From contig NZ_AGFG01000009.1 in assembly GCF_000226255.1 (NCBI RefSeq), positions 1-28,895 of the forward strand: a DNA stretch of 28,895 bases, in the 5' to 3' direction. The notes beneath the pieces were generated by a model. It was not told the DNA's origin. It ran no database searches and saw nothing but the letters and a program-made list of their open reading frames with translations. This document shows, one piece after another, positions 21,693-28,895 of the stretch (positions are counted from its first letter, which is position 1; the number at the start of each line of letters is the position of its first letter). Source of the stretch: Desulfovibrio sp. A2. Its GTDB lineage: Bacteria > Desulfobacterota > Desulfovibrionia > Desulfovibrionales > Desulfovibrionaceae. The translations under genes were made by a program, and so were the position numbers.

Positions 21693-22976
21693 CTATACAG
21701 TCCGGAACATGGTGAAATCATCGGGAATCGTTCGCCCGCGCGGGATGGCCTCCAGCGCAAGGTCGTGGCCCAACCCCAGGGATGCCAGCCGCCAGCCCGC
21801 ATGGGCCACCATGACGCCGTTGTCGGTGCACAGCGCGGGCGTGGGCAGCAAGAGCGGCAGGCCCGCGCGGCGGGCAAGGTCCGTCAGGGCCTCGCGCACG
21901 TACGAGTTGGCGGCAACGCCGCCCGCGGCCACCAGCGCCCGCACGGGGACGCGGTCCGCCTCGGGGGGGCAATCGAGGGCACGGCCGTGCTCCGAACTGG
22001 GGGAACACCCGTCGGCCGGGTCAAAAATTTCGTGCATTGCGGACTGTTGCCCCTCGCGCGCCGCCGCCCTGCCCTTCTTCCCTTTCCTTTTCGCCGGGGG
22101 GGGCGTGCCGGGCAGCGGGCCATTCTCGCGCACCAGGGCGCGCTCCAGTTTGATGCGCAAGGTGTCGGCCACGGCGTGGTTGAACGAGGCGCACATGTCG
22201 TGCAGGTCGCACAACGCCGAATCTGGCGCGGCGCCATCCACACAGGCTGAACCGACAGAACGGTCCGCACTGGCCGCCACGGCGCGCGCGGCCTCGGACA
22301 GGGCGGGGTTGGCCTGCACCACCAGCCCGGCGGCGGTCTTGAGCCCGCTGAAGCTGAAATCGAGGTTGTCGTTGTCCACGTAGGGCCGGGGGAACATGGT
22401 GGGGTTCACCCTGCCCTTGCGACCCAACTCGTCGATGGTGCGTCCGCCGGGATAGGCCAGGCCGAGCTGCTTGGCCACCTTGTCGAAGGCCTCGCCCGCC
22501 GCGTCGTCCAGGGTACGGCCCAGCAGGGGCATGTGGCGCGGCGATTCCATGCGGTAAATGTGGGTGTGACCGCCGGACACCAGCAGCCCCAGCGCGGGAT
22601 ACGGCAGTTCTTCGGCAATGCCGGCGGCCAGCAGGTGGGCGTGCAGATGGTTGACCCCCACCAGCCGCGCTCCGGTGGCCAGGGCCAGCCCCTTGGCGAA
22701 GCCCATGCCCACCAGCAGACTGCCCAACAGGCCCGGCCCGCGCGCCACGGCCACCACATCGATGTCCGCCGTGGTGACGCCCGCGCGGCGCAGCACCTCG
22801 TCGCACAGCGCGCCGATGAGCCGGTAATGCTCGCGCGAGGCCAGTTCCGGCACCACCCCGCCGAACAGGGCGTGCACGTCGGCCTGCGAGGACATGACGT
22901 CGGCCACGACCACGCCGTCGCGCACCAGCGCCAGCGCGGTTTCATCGCACGAGGTTTCTATGCCGAGACAGAGCAT
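21693..22976 (-). CDS. tsaD: tRNA N6-adenosine threonylcarbamoyltransferase with two insertions
   Basis: The 427-residue protein carries the TsaD/Kae1 signatures: [10 protein letters not shown] at the N-terminus, metal-binding HLHAH (His110, His114), [11 protein letters not shown] (132-142), [18 protein letters not shown] and the third ligand Asp385 in CTDNGVM. It transfers threonylcarbamoyl to A37 of ANN-decoding tRNAs (t6A), with TsaB, TsaC and TsaE. Typical bacterial TsaD is about 340 residues. Two extra segments explain the difference: about 222-257 ([19 protein letters not shown]) and about 283-345, the latter with a basic [17 protein letters not shown] run and a His/Asp-rich stretch. 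The conserved core is intact on both sides, so it should be active. No clear ribosome-binding site precedes ATG 22976. Confidence 0.95.
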   Translation of the reverse strand: MLCLGIETSCDETALALVRDGVVVADVMSSQADVHALFGGVVPELASREHYRLIGALCDEVLRRAGVTTADIDVVAVARGPGLLGSLLVGMGFAKGLALATGARLVGVNHLHAHLLAAGIAEELPYPALGLLVSGGHTHIYRMESPRHMPLLGRTLDDAAGEAFDKVAKQLGLAYPGGRTIDELGRKGRVNPTMFPRPYVDNDNLDFSFSGLKTAAGLVVQANPALSEAARAVAASADRSVGSACVDGAAPDSALCDLHDMCASFNHAVADTLRIKLERALVRENGPLPGTPPPAKRKGKKGRAAAREGQQSAMHEIFDPADGCSPSSEHGRALDCPPEADRVPVRALVAAGGVAANSYVREALTDLARRAGLPLLLPTPALCTDNGVMVAHAGWRLASLGLGHDLALEAIPRGRTIPDDFTMFRTV

Positions 22977-23037
22977 GATGAGCCGTCGTAAAGGCTGAAT
23001 CGCCCAATTAAAAAGTTTTGAAGGATGGGGAGAGGGT

Positions 23038-23083
23038 CGGGGAGGGGAAGGAAACTTTTCCGAAAATTTCCTTCCCCTCCCCG
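23038..23083 (-). terminator. Strong hairpin between fbp and tsaD
   Basis: CGGGGAGGGGAAGGAAA (23038-23054) and its exact complement (23067-23083) form a perfect 17-base stem with a 12-base loop. It lies 32 bases after the fbp stop. On the - strand a TTTTT run comes only about 30 bases further on, so termination could be imperfect and feed tsaD. Confidence 0.65.
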
Positions 23084-23115
23084 ATTATTGCCTTTCCAAA
23101 GAAGGGCGCCCCGCC

Positions 23116-24129
23116 CTACTTCGCGTGGCGGGTGTAGATGTCGGTCACGGCCTGCACGTCGCGGCGCGAGCCGATGAACAGGGGCACGCGCTCGTGCAGC
23201 ACCTGGGGCTTGATGTCCAGGATGCGGCCGGTGCCGTCGGTGGCCTGGCCACCGGCCTGCTCGGCCAGAAAGGCCAGGGGCGAGGCTTCGCACTGCAGGC
23301 GCAGCTTGCCCTGGGGCTTCTGGGGGTCGCGCTGGTCCATGGGATACATGAAGATGCCGCCATACAGCAGGGTGCGGTGAAAGTCGGCCACCAGCGATCC
23401 CACGTAGCGCAGGGAATAAGGCTTGCCGCGTTCGTTGGCGGTGCCCTTGAAGTAGCCCACGGCTTCGCGGGTGGCGTCGTCCCAGTAGTGCCAGTACGAC
23501 TCGTTGACCGAGTAGATCTTGCCCCGCTCGGGAATGCGGATGTCGGGGTGCGAGAGCAGGAATTCGCCCACGGTGGGGTCCAGGGTGAAGCCGTGCACGC
23601 CCTGGCCGGTGGAATACACCAGCATGGTGGAGGGGCCGTACAGGATGTAGCCTGCGGCCACCTGCTCGGTGCCGGCCTGCAGCACGTCCTCCATTGTGGC
23701 GTCGTCGCCCGAGGGCGACTTGCGGCGCAGGATGGAGAAGATGGTGCCGACGTTGATGTTCACGTCGATGTTGGACGAGCCGTCCAGCGGGTCGAAAATG
23801 AGGATGTAGTCGCCCCTGGTGAGCTTTTCGGAAACGCGGATGACGTCGGCGTTTTCCTCGGACCCCATGGCGCACAGCGCGCCGGAGCGCTCCATGCGGT
23901 AGATGAGCACCCGGTTGGCGAATTCGTCCAGCTTCTGCACGTTCTCGCCCTGCACGTTGACCTCGCCGGTGCCGCCCAGCACGTCCAGCAGGCCCGCCTT
24001 GTTCACGCTGCGGGCGATGATCTTGGCGGACAAGATAAGGTCGTTCAGCAGGGTGGTGAACTGGCCGGTGGCTGCGGGCGAACGCTTCTGGTGCAGCAGC
24101 AGGTGCTCGGTAACGGTGACCTCTGGCAT
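23116..24129 (-). CDS. fbp: Fructose-1,6-bisphosphatase, class I
   Basis: The 337-residue enzyme has the class I active-site signature [12 protein letters not shown] (113-124), metal-binding acidic pairs including SEEN (Glu91, Glu92), and the substrate-binding region [23 protein letters not shown]. The C-terminus has [17 protein letters not shown] and [10 protein letters not shown]. It removes the 1-phosphate from fructose 1,6-bisphosphate, the committed step of gluconeogenesis, which a lactate-oxidising organism needs for sugar phosphates. ATG 24129 has AGGAG upstream; a longer in-frame start is not supported. Length is normal for class I. It is followed by the hairpin at 23038-23083. Confidence 0.97.
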   Translation of the reverse strand: MPEVTVTEHLLLHQKRSPAATGQFTTLLNDLILSAKIIARSVNKAGLLDVLGGTGEVNVQGENVQKLDEFANRVLIYRMERSGALCAMGSEENADVIRVSEKLTRGDYILIFDPLDGSSNIDVNINVGTIFSILRRKSPSGDDATMEDVLQAGTEQVAAGYILYGPSTMLVYSTGQGVHGFTLDPTVGEFLLSHPDIRIPERGKIYSVNESYWHYWDDATREAVGYFKGTANERGKPYSLRYVGSLVADFHRTLLYGGIFMYPMDQRDPQKPQGKLRLQCEASPLAFLAEQAGGQATDGTGRILDIKPQVLHERVPLFIGSRRDVQAVTDIYTRHAK

Positions 24130-24232
24130 GGAATGCTCCTGGCGAAACCGCGACCCGTGCGGCGCGGTGGTGGCGATTTCCGGGCGCAAATGGCCCGGCG
24201 GATGACAAAAGGGGCCAGAAACGGTGCACGCC

Positions 24233-24273
24233 GGGACGCGCCCTCCGCCGCAAGGCGGAAGCGGGCACGCCCC
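24233..24273 (-). terminator. Two-part hairpin after the lipoprotein gene
   Basis: An inner stem TCCGCC/GGCGGA (24244-24249 and 24254-24259) carries a GCAA loop on the + strand. The outer arms GGGACGCGCCC (24233-24243) and GGGCACGCCCC (24263-24273) pair at 9 of 11 positions. It lies 15 bases past the stop codon of the lipoprotein gene and lacks a T run. Confidence 0.45.
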
Positions 24274-24288
24274 GGCGCGACGCGAACC

Positions 24289-25254
24289 TTATCGGATGGC
24301 TTCTTCCTTGACCTTCTGATCGTCCGACGCCTGCGGCGCGGGCTTGGTCAGGATGCTGCCCTCGGATTCGTCAAGTTCGGGATAGGCGGGCTGGATTTCG
24401 GTCACCGGCTCGTTGGGGGCGTTGGCCGAACCCAGCGAGGTGGCCTGCTTGAGGATGGCAAGCTGCTCCGGCTTTTCGGGAAAGCTGCCCGCCTCGGGCA
24501 CGGCGAAGACCAGCGGCAGGTTGCCGAGGTAGCGCGACACCCAGTAGAACTCGCCGTTGCCGTTGGACACGGAGCCGAAGGCGTGTTCGGTCACCAGCTT
24601 GTCCCAGTCGGTGGAGGCGATGGGGGTGGCCTGTGCGTCGAAGCGGCCGGGCCACACGACCTGGCCGGGGGCGGCGATCATCAGGTCGGCCGGACGCGAC
24701 GAATACGGCAGCAGCGCGCGCATGTCGAAATGGGCGATGACGAGGCCCCGGAAATCGGACCCCACGTAGATCGGCACGCCCACGTACACCTCGGAGCCCA
24801 GGGGCGTTTCCTGCACGTAGCCGCGCAGGGCGCGCATGTTCTGCTTGGCGTCTTCCTGCAGCAGGGGCGTGAAGTCCAGCGGCTTCATGGGGGCGTCGGG
24901 CTGCTGGGCCATGACGTTGCCGGTGCTGTCCACGGCGGCAAGGCCGCTGATCCACGGAAAGCGCTGGAACATCTGCTTGGCCCACGCGGCGTCGGGCTTG
25001 CGGTCGCTGTTTTCCAGGGCGCGCTCCAGGGCGCGAAGCTGGATGTCGATGCCGGCGAACCCTTCGGCAAGGCGGGCCTCCGCGGGTTCCACCTCGCCCT
25101 TGTCCTCAAGGTCGAGCTTGGCCGGGGTGTTCAGATATTCGCGGTAGTACCGGCGGGTATCCTTCCAGTACTCCTTGGCCTCGTGCTTGCACCCCGTCGC
25201 CAGCAGCACGCCCAGCGCGAGCAGCAGACAGGCGGCCTTGTTGACTCGCTGCAC
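24289..25254 (-). CDS. Lipoprotein with a cache-like sensor domain
   Basis: The 321-residue product is read from GTG 25254, which has AGGAG seven bases upstream; the longer frame upstream is antisense to the TPR gene. The N-terminus is QRVNKAACLLLALGVLLATGC, a lipoprotein signal with lipobox ATGC and lipidated Cys22. Residues about 60-240 look cache-like: an amphipathic helix (DIQLRALERALENS), WISGLAAVDSTGNVMAQQ, a stretch VYVGVPIYVGSDFRGLVIAHFDM, and GQVVWPGRF. Cache domains normally bind small ligands outside the cytosol, but usually as part of a membrane sensor; here there is no kinase or methyl-accepting region. The C-terminal 70 residues are acidic and likely disordered. I cannot give a function. 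It lies downstream of the TPR gene with a 146-base gap. Confidence 0.75.
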   Translation of the reverse strand: MQRVNKAACLLLALGVLLATGCKHEAKEYWKDTRRYYREYLNTPAKLDLEDKGEVEPAEARLAEGFAGIDIQLRALERALENSDRKPDAAWAKQMFQRFPWISGLAAVDSTGNVMAQQPDAPMKPLDFTPLLQEDAKQNMRALRGYVQETPLGSEVYVGVPIYVGSDFRGLVIAHFDMRALLPYSSRPADLMIAAPGQVVWPGRFDAQATPIASTDWDKLVTEHAFGSVSNGNGEFYWVSRYLGNLPLVFAVPEAGSFPEKPEQLAILKQATSLGSANAPNEPVTEIQPAYPELDESEGSILTKPAPQASDDQKVKEEAIR

Positions 25255-25400
25255 TCTCTTTCTCCTGAATGGATCGTTGCGATCTGCGGCAGTCCGCGTG
25301 GCGCGGGGCGTTGCCCCGTTCCCCCCTTCATGGCGAAGGACGCGCACGGCTGCCGCGCGGTATCCCCGCGCGTGGGTTTCGGTACGGATGTTCCTGCCCG

Positions 25401-26327
25401 CTATCCCTGCGCGCGCGCCTCTAGGCGCTCGGCCAGCGATTCGAGCATGTGGATGAGCTTGTGTTTGCCCTGAAGGGGCTGCCCCTCGTCGGTCGCCTGC
25501 TGCCGCTGGCTTCCCTCCCCCGCGGACTTGAGGCGATTGGTGAGTTCCTGGATCACGCCGGTGATGTCGGCGCGTTCTTCGTCGCTGCCCGATGCGGCCA
25601 GCAGTTCCTCGTAGATGTCGAGGGCGCCTTTCAGGTCGCCCTGCTCGGCGAGCACCTGGGCCATGGAGCGGGTACGCAGCGAAAAATGTTCTTCTTCCTC
25701 CTCCTGCGCGTCTTGCGCTTCGGCTGCGCCGCTTGCGGCGGCCACGGCGAACCCGCCGCGCATTTCCGGCGCATCCTGCAGGGCTACGAAATCCGGAGCT
25801 TCGGAAATCCCGGAATCGGAAGGCGCGGGCGGGGAAACGGAAGGGGCGGCCGCGGCACGAGAAGGCGAGGCGGACGTGGGCATGGCGGGCGCTGCCTGTG
25901 CGCCGTTGCCGCCGAGCATGGCGCGCAGGCCGTGCTCTATGACTGCCGTCCACGACAGCGCGCCCTGCGGGCCGGAACGGAACGAGGCGGCCAGGAAGGC
26001 CAGGGCCAGCGCTGTGTCGCGGCCCTTGTCCCCGGCGGCAAGGCAGGCGCTCCACGCGTCCCAGAAGCCGGGATACGCGCCCAGCAGGCGGGCCAGTTTG
26101 CCCACCTCGCCGTCGCGCAGGTCGTCCCTGTGGCTTGCGTGCAAGAGTTCGATGAGGAAAAGGCGGGCTTCGATGAATTCGGGATGGCGGTCCAGCCCCT
26201 GGCGCAGGGTGGCTATGGCGTCATCGGGTTGGCCGTTTTCGGCCAGCAGGCGGGCGAGCGGAAAAAAGACCTTCGAACTCGGTTCGAGTTCAAGTACCTC
26301 TTGATACCACTCAATTTTTGCCTTCAT
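25401..26327 (-). CDS. TPR-repeat protein
   Basis: The 308-residue protein contains TPR-like helices in its first 110 residues (IEWYQEVLELEPSSKVFFPLARLL, DDAIATLRQGLDRHPEFIEARLFL). An Ala/Pro/Ser-rich, probably disordered linker spans about 140-205. A C-terminal TPR-like unit follows (TRSMAQVLAEQGDLKGALDIYEELLAA) with a basic coiled-coil end (LIHMLESLAERLEAR). It has no signal peptide or TM segment, so it is probably cytosolic. TPR proteins act as protein-protein adaptors. The start codon overlaps the end of the FtsB/DivIC-type gene by 17 bases, so they are probably co-translated, which hints at a link to cell-envelope or division functions. Confidence 0.85.
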   Translation of the reverse strand: MKAKIEWYQEVLELEPSSKVFFPLARLLAENGQPDDAIATLRQGLDRHPEFIEARLFLIELLHASHRDDLRDGEVGKLARLLGAYPGFWDAWSACLAAGDKGRDTALALAFLAASFRSGPQGALSWTAVIEHGLRAMLGGNGAQAAPAMPTSASPSRAAAAPSVSPPAPSDSGISEAPDFVALQDAPEMRGGFAVAAASGAAEAQDAQEEEEEHFSLRTRSMAQVLAEQGDLKGALDIYEELLAASGSDEERADITGVIQELTNRLKSAGEGSQRQQATDEGQPLQGKHKLIHMLESLAERLEARAQG

Positions 26328-26640
26328 CAGATCCGGCTCCCGGTGTGGCCGCTTCCACCTGCGTCTCGGGGAAGATGTAGAGGATTTCGTTGTCCTTCAC
26401 GAAGTTCAGCCGCTTGCGGATCATCTTTTCGACATATTTTCCGTCCGCCTGCAAGAGCCGTATTTCGCGGCTGAGCGCCAAGTTGCGTGCGTCGAGATCC
26501 TTCAGCCGGGTCTCCATGGCGGTACATTGCTGCTTCAGCGCCTTGTAGGCCACTATGCCCTGCCCGCTCCAGACAAGACGGTACAGCAGGACGACGTTGA
26601 GGGCCACGGACAGGCCGATGAGCAGGCGACGCCAGAACAT
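26311..26640 (-). CDS. FtsB/DivIC-type septum formation protein
   Basis: The 109-residue protein has a short cytosolic start, one TM segment (about 6-25, LLIGLSVALNVVLLYRLVW), a coiled coil (about 30-70, with KQQCTAMETRLKDLDARNLALSREIRLLQ) and the family's end motif KMIRKRLNFVKDNEILYIFP. This matches the DivIC/FtsB family of septum-formation proteins, which work with FtsL and FtsQ/DivIB at the division site. ATG 26640 lies six bases after the stop of the upstream small gene. Its neighbours are a coiled-coil protein and pgsA upstream and a TPR protein overlapping downstream. Confidence 0.88.
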   Translation of the reverse strand: MFWRRLLIGLSVALNVVLLYRLVWSGQGIVAYKALKQQCTAMETRLKDLDARNLALSREIRLLQADGKYVEKMIRKRLNFVKDNEILYIFPETQVEAATPGAGSDEGKN

Positions 26641-26646
26641 CTTCGG

Positions 26647-26919
26647 TTACTGCAGCAGCCGATGCTGCTCGCCGCGACGGCGCATGGCGGAAACCGGCCC
26701 CTTCAGTTCTTCCAGAAAATTCGCCGTGGCGCGCTCTATCCGGCGCACGTCGTCCTCGTCCAGCAGCACGGCGTCAAGCCGTTCCATGAACGACTTGAGC
26801 ACGGTGAACTCCTGCATCAGTTCACCCCCGAGTTCGAGCCGCTCCAGGTCGGGTTCCAGCTCAAGGATGGTCTGCAGGCAATTCTTCAGCCTGCTGTGCA
26901 GTCCCTCGTGATCCTGCAT
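26647..26919 (-). CDS. Small helical protein of unknown function
   Basis: The product is 90 residues from ATG 26919 (100 if ATG 26949 is used). It is almost entirely alpha-helical and acidic: HEGLHSRLKNCLQTILELEPDLERLEL, TVLKSFMERLDAVLLDEDDVRRIERAT and a basic C-terminus, MRRRGEQHRLLQ. I recognise no domain; coiled-coil interactions are likely. ATG 26919 has GGAG eight bases upstream and is preferred over 26949 and 26937, but the choice is not certain. It lies between pgsA and the FtsB/DivIC gene with a six-base gap to the latter, so it is probably part of the same operon and may serve cell-envelope or division functions. Confidence 0.75.
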   Translation of the reverse strand: MQDHEGLHSRLKNCLQTILELEPDLERLELGGELMQEFTVLKSFMERLDAVLLDEDDVRRIERATANFLEELKGPVSAMRRRGEQHRLLQ

Positions 26920-26955
26920 GAATGCGTCTCCGGCCATGCGCCCCGCCATTGCGGG

Positions 26956-27543
26956 CTAGGCCCGTCCGGCGCCTTCCTTGAGCCAGTTTCCGTAAAATGT
27001 ATACAGGTAGTTGAAGCCTGAAAATACCGTGAGAAACAACGCGATGTAAAGCATAAACTGCCCTGCCGGGTTGGGGTCGAACCCGAACCAGGGGAAGTGC
27101 AGCAGCAGCGGCACCAGCGCGAACATCTGCATGACGGTCTTCATCTTGCCGAACTTGTCGGCGGCGATGACCAGCCCCTCGTCGGCGGCCACGGCGCGCA
27201 GGCCCGTGACCATCAGCTCGCGCGCGATGATGACGATGGCGATCCACCCGGCAATCCAGCCCAGTTCCACCAGCATGATGAGCACGGAACCGATGAGGAT
27301 CTTGTCCGCCAGCGGGTCCAGGAACTTGCCGAAACTGGTCACCATGTTCGAGCGGCGCGCGATGTGGCCGTCAATGACGTCGGTGGCCGAGGCCAGCGCG
27401 AACAGCACCACCGCCGCCAGGCAGGTGATGCGGCCCGGAAACATCAGCAGCACGACGATGGCGGGCACGATGAAGATGCGCGCCAGCGTGATGCGGTTGG
27501 CCAGATTGAACATCCGCTTGAGGGGGCTTGGTTGCTGCGTCAT
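26956..27543 (-). CDS. pgsA: CDP-diacylglycerol--glycerol-3-phosphate 3-phosphatidyltransferase
   Basis: The 195-residue membrane enzyme carries the full CDP-alcohol phosphotransferase signature D-x2-D-G-x2-A-R-x8-G-x3-D-x3-D with Asp55, Asp58, Gly59, Ala62, Arg63, Gly72, Asp76 and Asp80 (in DVIDGHIARR ... GKFLDPLADK). Several TM segments surround it, and NLANRITLARIFIVP at the N-terminus is typical of PgsA. It joins glycerol 3-phosphate to CDP-diacylglycerol to make phosphatidylglycerol phosphate, the first committed step to phosphatidylglycerol and cardiolipin. ATG 27543 has AGGA eight bases upstream. The next gene is only a few codons away, so pgsA probably heads a short operon with the division-type genes. 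Confidence 0.95.
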   Translation of the reverse strand: MTQQPSPLKRMFNLANRITLARIFIVPAIVVLLMFPGRITCLAAVVLFALASATDVIDGHIARRSNMVTSFGKFLDPLADKILIGSVLIMLVELGWIAGWIAIVIIARELMVTGLRAVAADEGLVIAADKFGKMKTVMQMFALVPLLLHFPWFGFDPNPAGQFMLYIALFLTVFSGFNYLYTFYGNWLKEGAGRA

Positions 27544-27655
27544 GAGCGTGTTCCTAGCATACTTCGCCGCGCTGGCAAAGGGCGGGTGGGCGTCATGCTG
27601 TGGCGGGAATACCGCCGGTGCCGTGAAAGGCAGGTAAAGTTATGGAAAGCAGGTC

Positions 27656-27685
27656 GCGCGGGGCGCGCCGTTGCACGCCCCGCGC
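27656..27685 (-). terminator. Hairpin after the Mrp/NBP35 gene
   Basis: GCGCGGGGCG (27656-27665) and CGCCCCGCGC (27676-27685) form a perfect 10-base stem with a 10-base loop, 21 bases past the stop. On the - strand the stem is followed by GACCTGCTTTCC, a weak T run. Confidence 0.6.
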
Positions 27686-27706
27686 CGGTAACTTTCGCAG
27701 ACGGGA

Positions 27707-28603
27707 TCAGGCGTGGGTGCTGGCCACGGCTTCCAGGCTGTTCTCGGACGCGGCCGCGATGTTGTCGGCCAGTTCCAGAAAGCCCTGCTTGGCGCGCGAA
27801 TCCTCTTCCAGCATCACAACGGGCACGCCCCGGTCGGCGGCCACCACCGTGGCCGGGTCCAACGGCACCGCGCCCAGGAAGGTCAGGCCATACTTCTCGG
27901 CCAGTTCGCGCCCGCCGCCCTTCTTGAACAGCGAGATTTCGCCGCCGCAGTGCGGACAGTACAGGCCGCTCATGTTCTCGACCACGCCCAGCACGTTGGC
28001 CTGGGCATACTGCAGGAAGTTGATGGCCTTGCGCACGTCGGCCAGCGAGATTTCCTGCGGGGTGGTCACCACCACGCACAGGGCGTCGGGGATGGTCTTC
28101 AGCACGGTCATGTGTTCGTCGCCGGTGCCGGGGGGGGAATCGATGAGCAGAAAGTCAAGGTCGCCCCAGTTCACGTCGGACACGAACTGGCGGATGGCCG
28201 CCGTCTTCTTGGGCCCGCGCCACAGCACCGCCGTGTCGCGGTCCTTGAGCAGCGAATCCATGGAGATGACGAACAGATTGTCGTTGTATTTCGCGGGATT
28301 CAGCAGGCCGCCGCGTTCGTCGGCCTCTATGCCCGCGCGCAGGCCCAGCAGGTTGGGCACGCTGGGGCCGTGGATGTCCACGTCCAGAATGCCCACCTTG
28401 TAGCCGCGCGCTGCAAGCGCCGCCGCCGTGTTCACGGTGACGGAGCTTTTGCCCACCCCACCCTTGCCGCTCATGATGAAAAGCTTGTATCTGATCCGCC
28501 CCAGCGTGGAGGAGATGATCTCGTCCTGAATGGCCATGCCGGCGCTGGGCTTGCCCGTTTCGGCCTTGTTCTTGGCCGAGGGGCAGGTGCTGCACGAGGA
28601 CAT
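27707..28603 (-). CDS. Mrp/NBP35-family Fe-S carrier ATPase
   Basis: The 298-residue protein has a deviant Walker A motif, SGKGGVGKSSV (45-55), a Walker A' region VGILDVDIHGPSVPNLLG, LLIDSPPGTGDEH (152-164), and ENMSGLYCPHCGG with the conserved Cys216/Cys219 pair that bridges a 4Fe-4S cluster between subunits. The N-terminus carries an additional MSSCSTCPSA (Cys4, Cys7). Such dimeric ATPases carry and deliver Fe-S clusters in the cytoplasm, which suits an anaerobe rich in Fe-S proteins. ATG 28603 has AAGGAG eight bases upstream. It forms its own unit, with the promoter at 28775-28802 and the hairpin at 27656-27685. Confidence 0.94.
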   Translation of the reverse strand: MSSCSTCPSAKNKAETGKPSAGMAIQDEIISSTLGRIRYKLFIMSGKGGVGKSSVTVNTAAALAARGYKVGILDVDIHGPSVPNLLGLRAGIEADERGGLLNPAKYNDNLFVISMDSLLKDRDTAVLWRGPKKTAAIRQFVSDVNWGDLDFLLIDSPPGTGDEHMTVLKTIPDALCVVVTTPQEISLADVRKAINFLQYAQANVLGVVENMSGLYCPHCGGEISLFKKGGGRELAEKYGLTFLGAVPLDPATVVAADRGVPVVMLEEDSRAKQGFLELADNIAAASENSLEAVASTHA

Positions 28604-28750
28604 ACGGTATGCTCCTTGTCTGTGGTGGCCTGCCGCGTGGCGTGGCCGACCATGGGAATTTCGATGTGGTTGCGGCGTGTCGGCGGCCCGGCTTCAGATT
28701 GGTGGCGGGCCTGTTGCGCACAGCTGTACGTGGTCGCGGACGACCGCTTT

Positions 28751-28768
28751 GCGGGGGGCTTCCCCCGC
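28751..28768. other. Short hairpin in the leader of the Mrp/NBP35 gene
   Basis: GCGGGGG...CCCCCGC arms (about 28751-28768) lie between the predicted promoter and the start codon. Their role is unknown. Confidence 0.3.
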
Positions 28769-28774
28769 CCCGGT

Positions 28775-28802
28775 AAGGTAATGAATCGCGCCGCCCCGTC
28801 AA
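28775..28802 (-). promoter_or_regulatory. Candidate promoter of the Mrp/NBP35 gene
   Basis: On the - strand TTGACG (28797-28802) and TACCTT (28775-28780) are separated by 16 bases, about 170 bases before ATG 28603. The -35 match is good and the -10 match moderate. Confidence 0.4.
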
Positions 28803-28863
28803 GCAAAACAGGGGCGAAATGAGGGCAGAACGGGAGGGAAAGGAACGGTAGTCAAGCGGAGAA

Positions 28864-28895
28864 AAAGCCGTGTGCGGCCGGAACCCGCAGGTTCC
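28864..28895 (-). terminator. Possible terminator of a gene beyond the window edge
   Basis: On the - strand GGAACC-TGCG-GGTTCC (28880-28895) is a perfect small palindrome. It is followed by GCCG-CACA-CGGC and a TTTTT run. These would fit the end of a - strand gene entering from outside the window. Confidence 0.3.

Noticed and set aside
1..28895. CRISPR arrays, tRNA or rRNA genes, and a complete insertion sequence
   Set aside because: No regularly spaced repeats, no cloverleaf-like sequence and no transposase gene were found by reading the window.

Overview
The window looks like a chromosomal segment of a high-GC, Gram-negative sulfate reducer of the Desulfovibrionaceae (Desulfovibrio/Nitratidesulfovibrio type). 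That is inferred from the overall coding style, the LutABC-type lactate oxidation genes, the thioredoxin reductase with a CALC centre next to thioredoxin, the Mrp/NBP35 ATPase with an N-terminal CxxC, and abundant signal-transduction and lipoprotein genes. No ribosomal RNA, tRNA, CRISPR array or complete insertion sequence was seen.

Region 1 (1 to about 4170) is accessory DNA that looks like the worn end of a prophage or integrated element. It holds the 3' end of a KilAC-type antirepressor, a second P22_AR_N-type antirepressor, a small phage-like gene that appears cut short, a solute-binding-protein gene standing alone between two hairpins that share the same arm sequence (a moron-like cassette), a roughly 700-base stretch without a convincing gene, and a small serine recombinase preceded by clustered TGACA/TGTCA inverted repeats.

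Region 2 (4481 to 6861, + strand) carries a second orphan periplasmic solute-binding protein, a GNAT acetyltransferase and, 11 bases after it, a class D (OXA-type) beta-lactamase. Two strong terminator hairpins close this strand.

Region 3 (7080 to 17240, mostly - strand) contains an unknown four-TM membrane protein, a beta-carbonic anhydrase, a hybrid sensor histidine kinase, a cation diffusion facilitator with an unusually long cytosolic tail, a DUF1653 protein and a lutABC operon joined by 8-base start/stop overlaps. On the + strand follow an SDR-family dehydrogenase (17629) and a MarC-family membrane protein (18582).

Region 4 (19434 to 28802, - strand) is core housekeeping: trxA-trxB-bamD (thiol redox and outer-membrane assembly), tsaD (tRNA t6A modification, with two large inserts), fbp (gluconeogenesis), a cache-like lipoprotein, a TPR protein, an FtsB/DivIC-type division protein, a small coiled-coil protein, pgsA (phospholipid synthesis) and an Mrp/NBP35 Fe-S carrier ATPase. 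Several genes are separated by clear hairpin terminators, so the transcription units can be read fairly directly.
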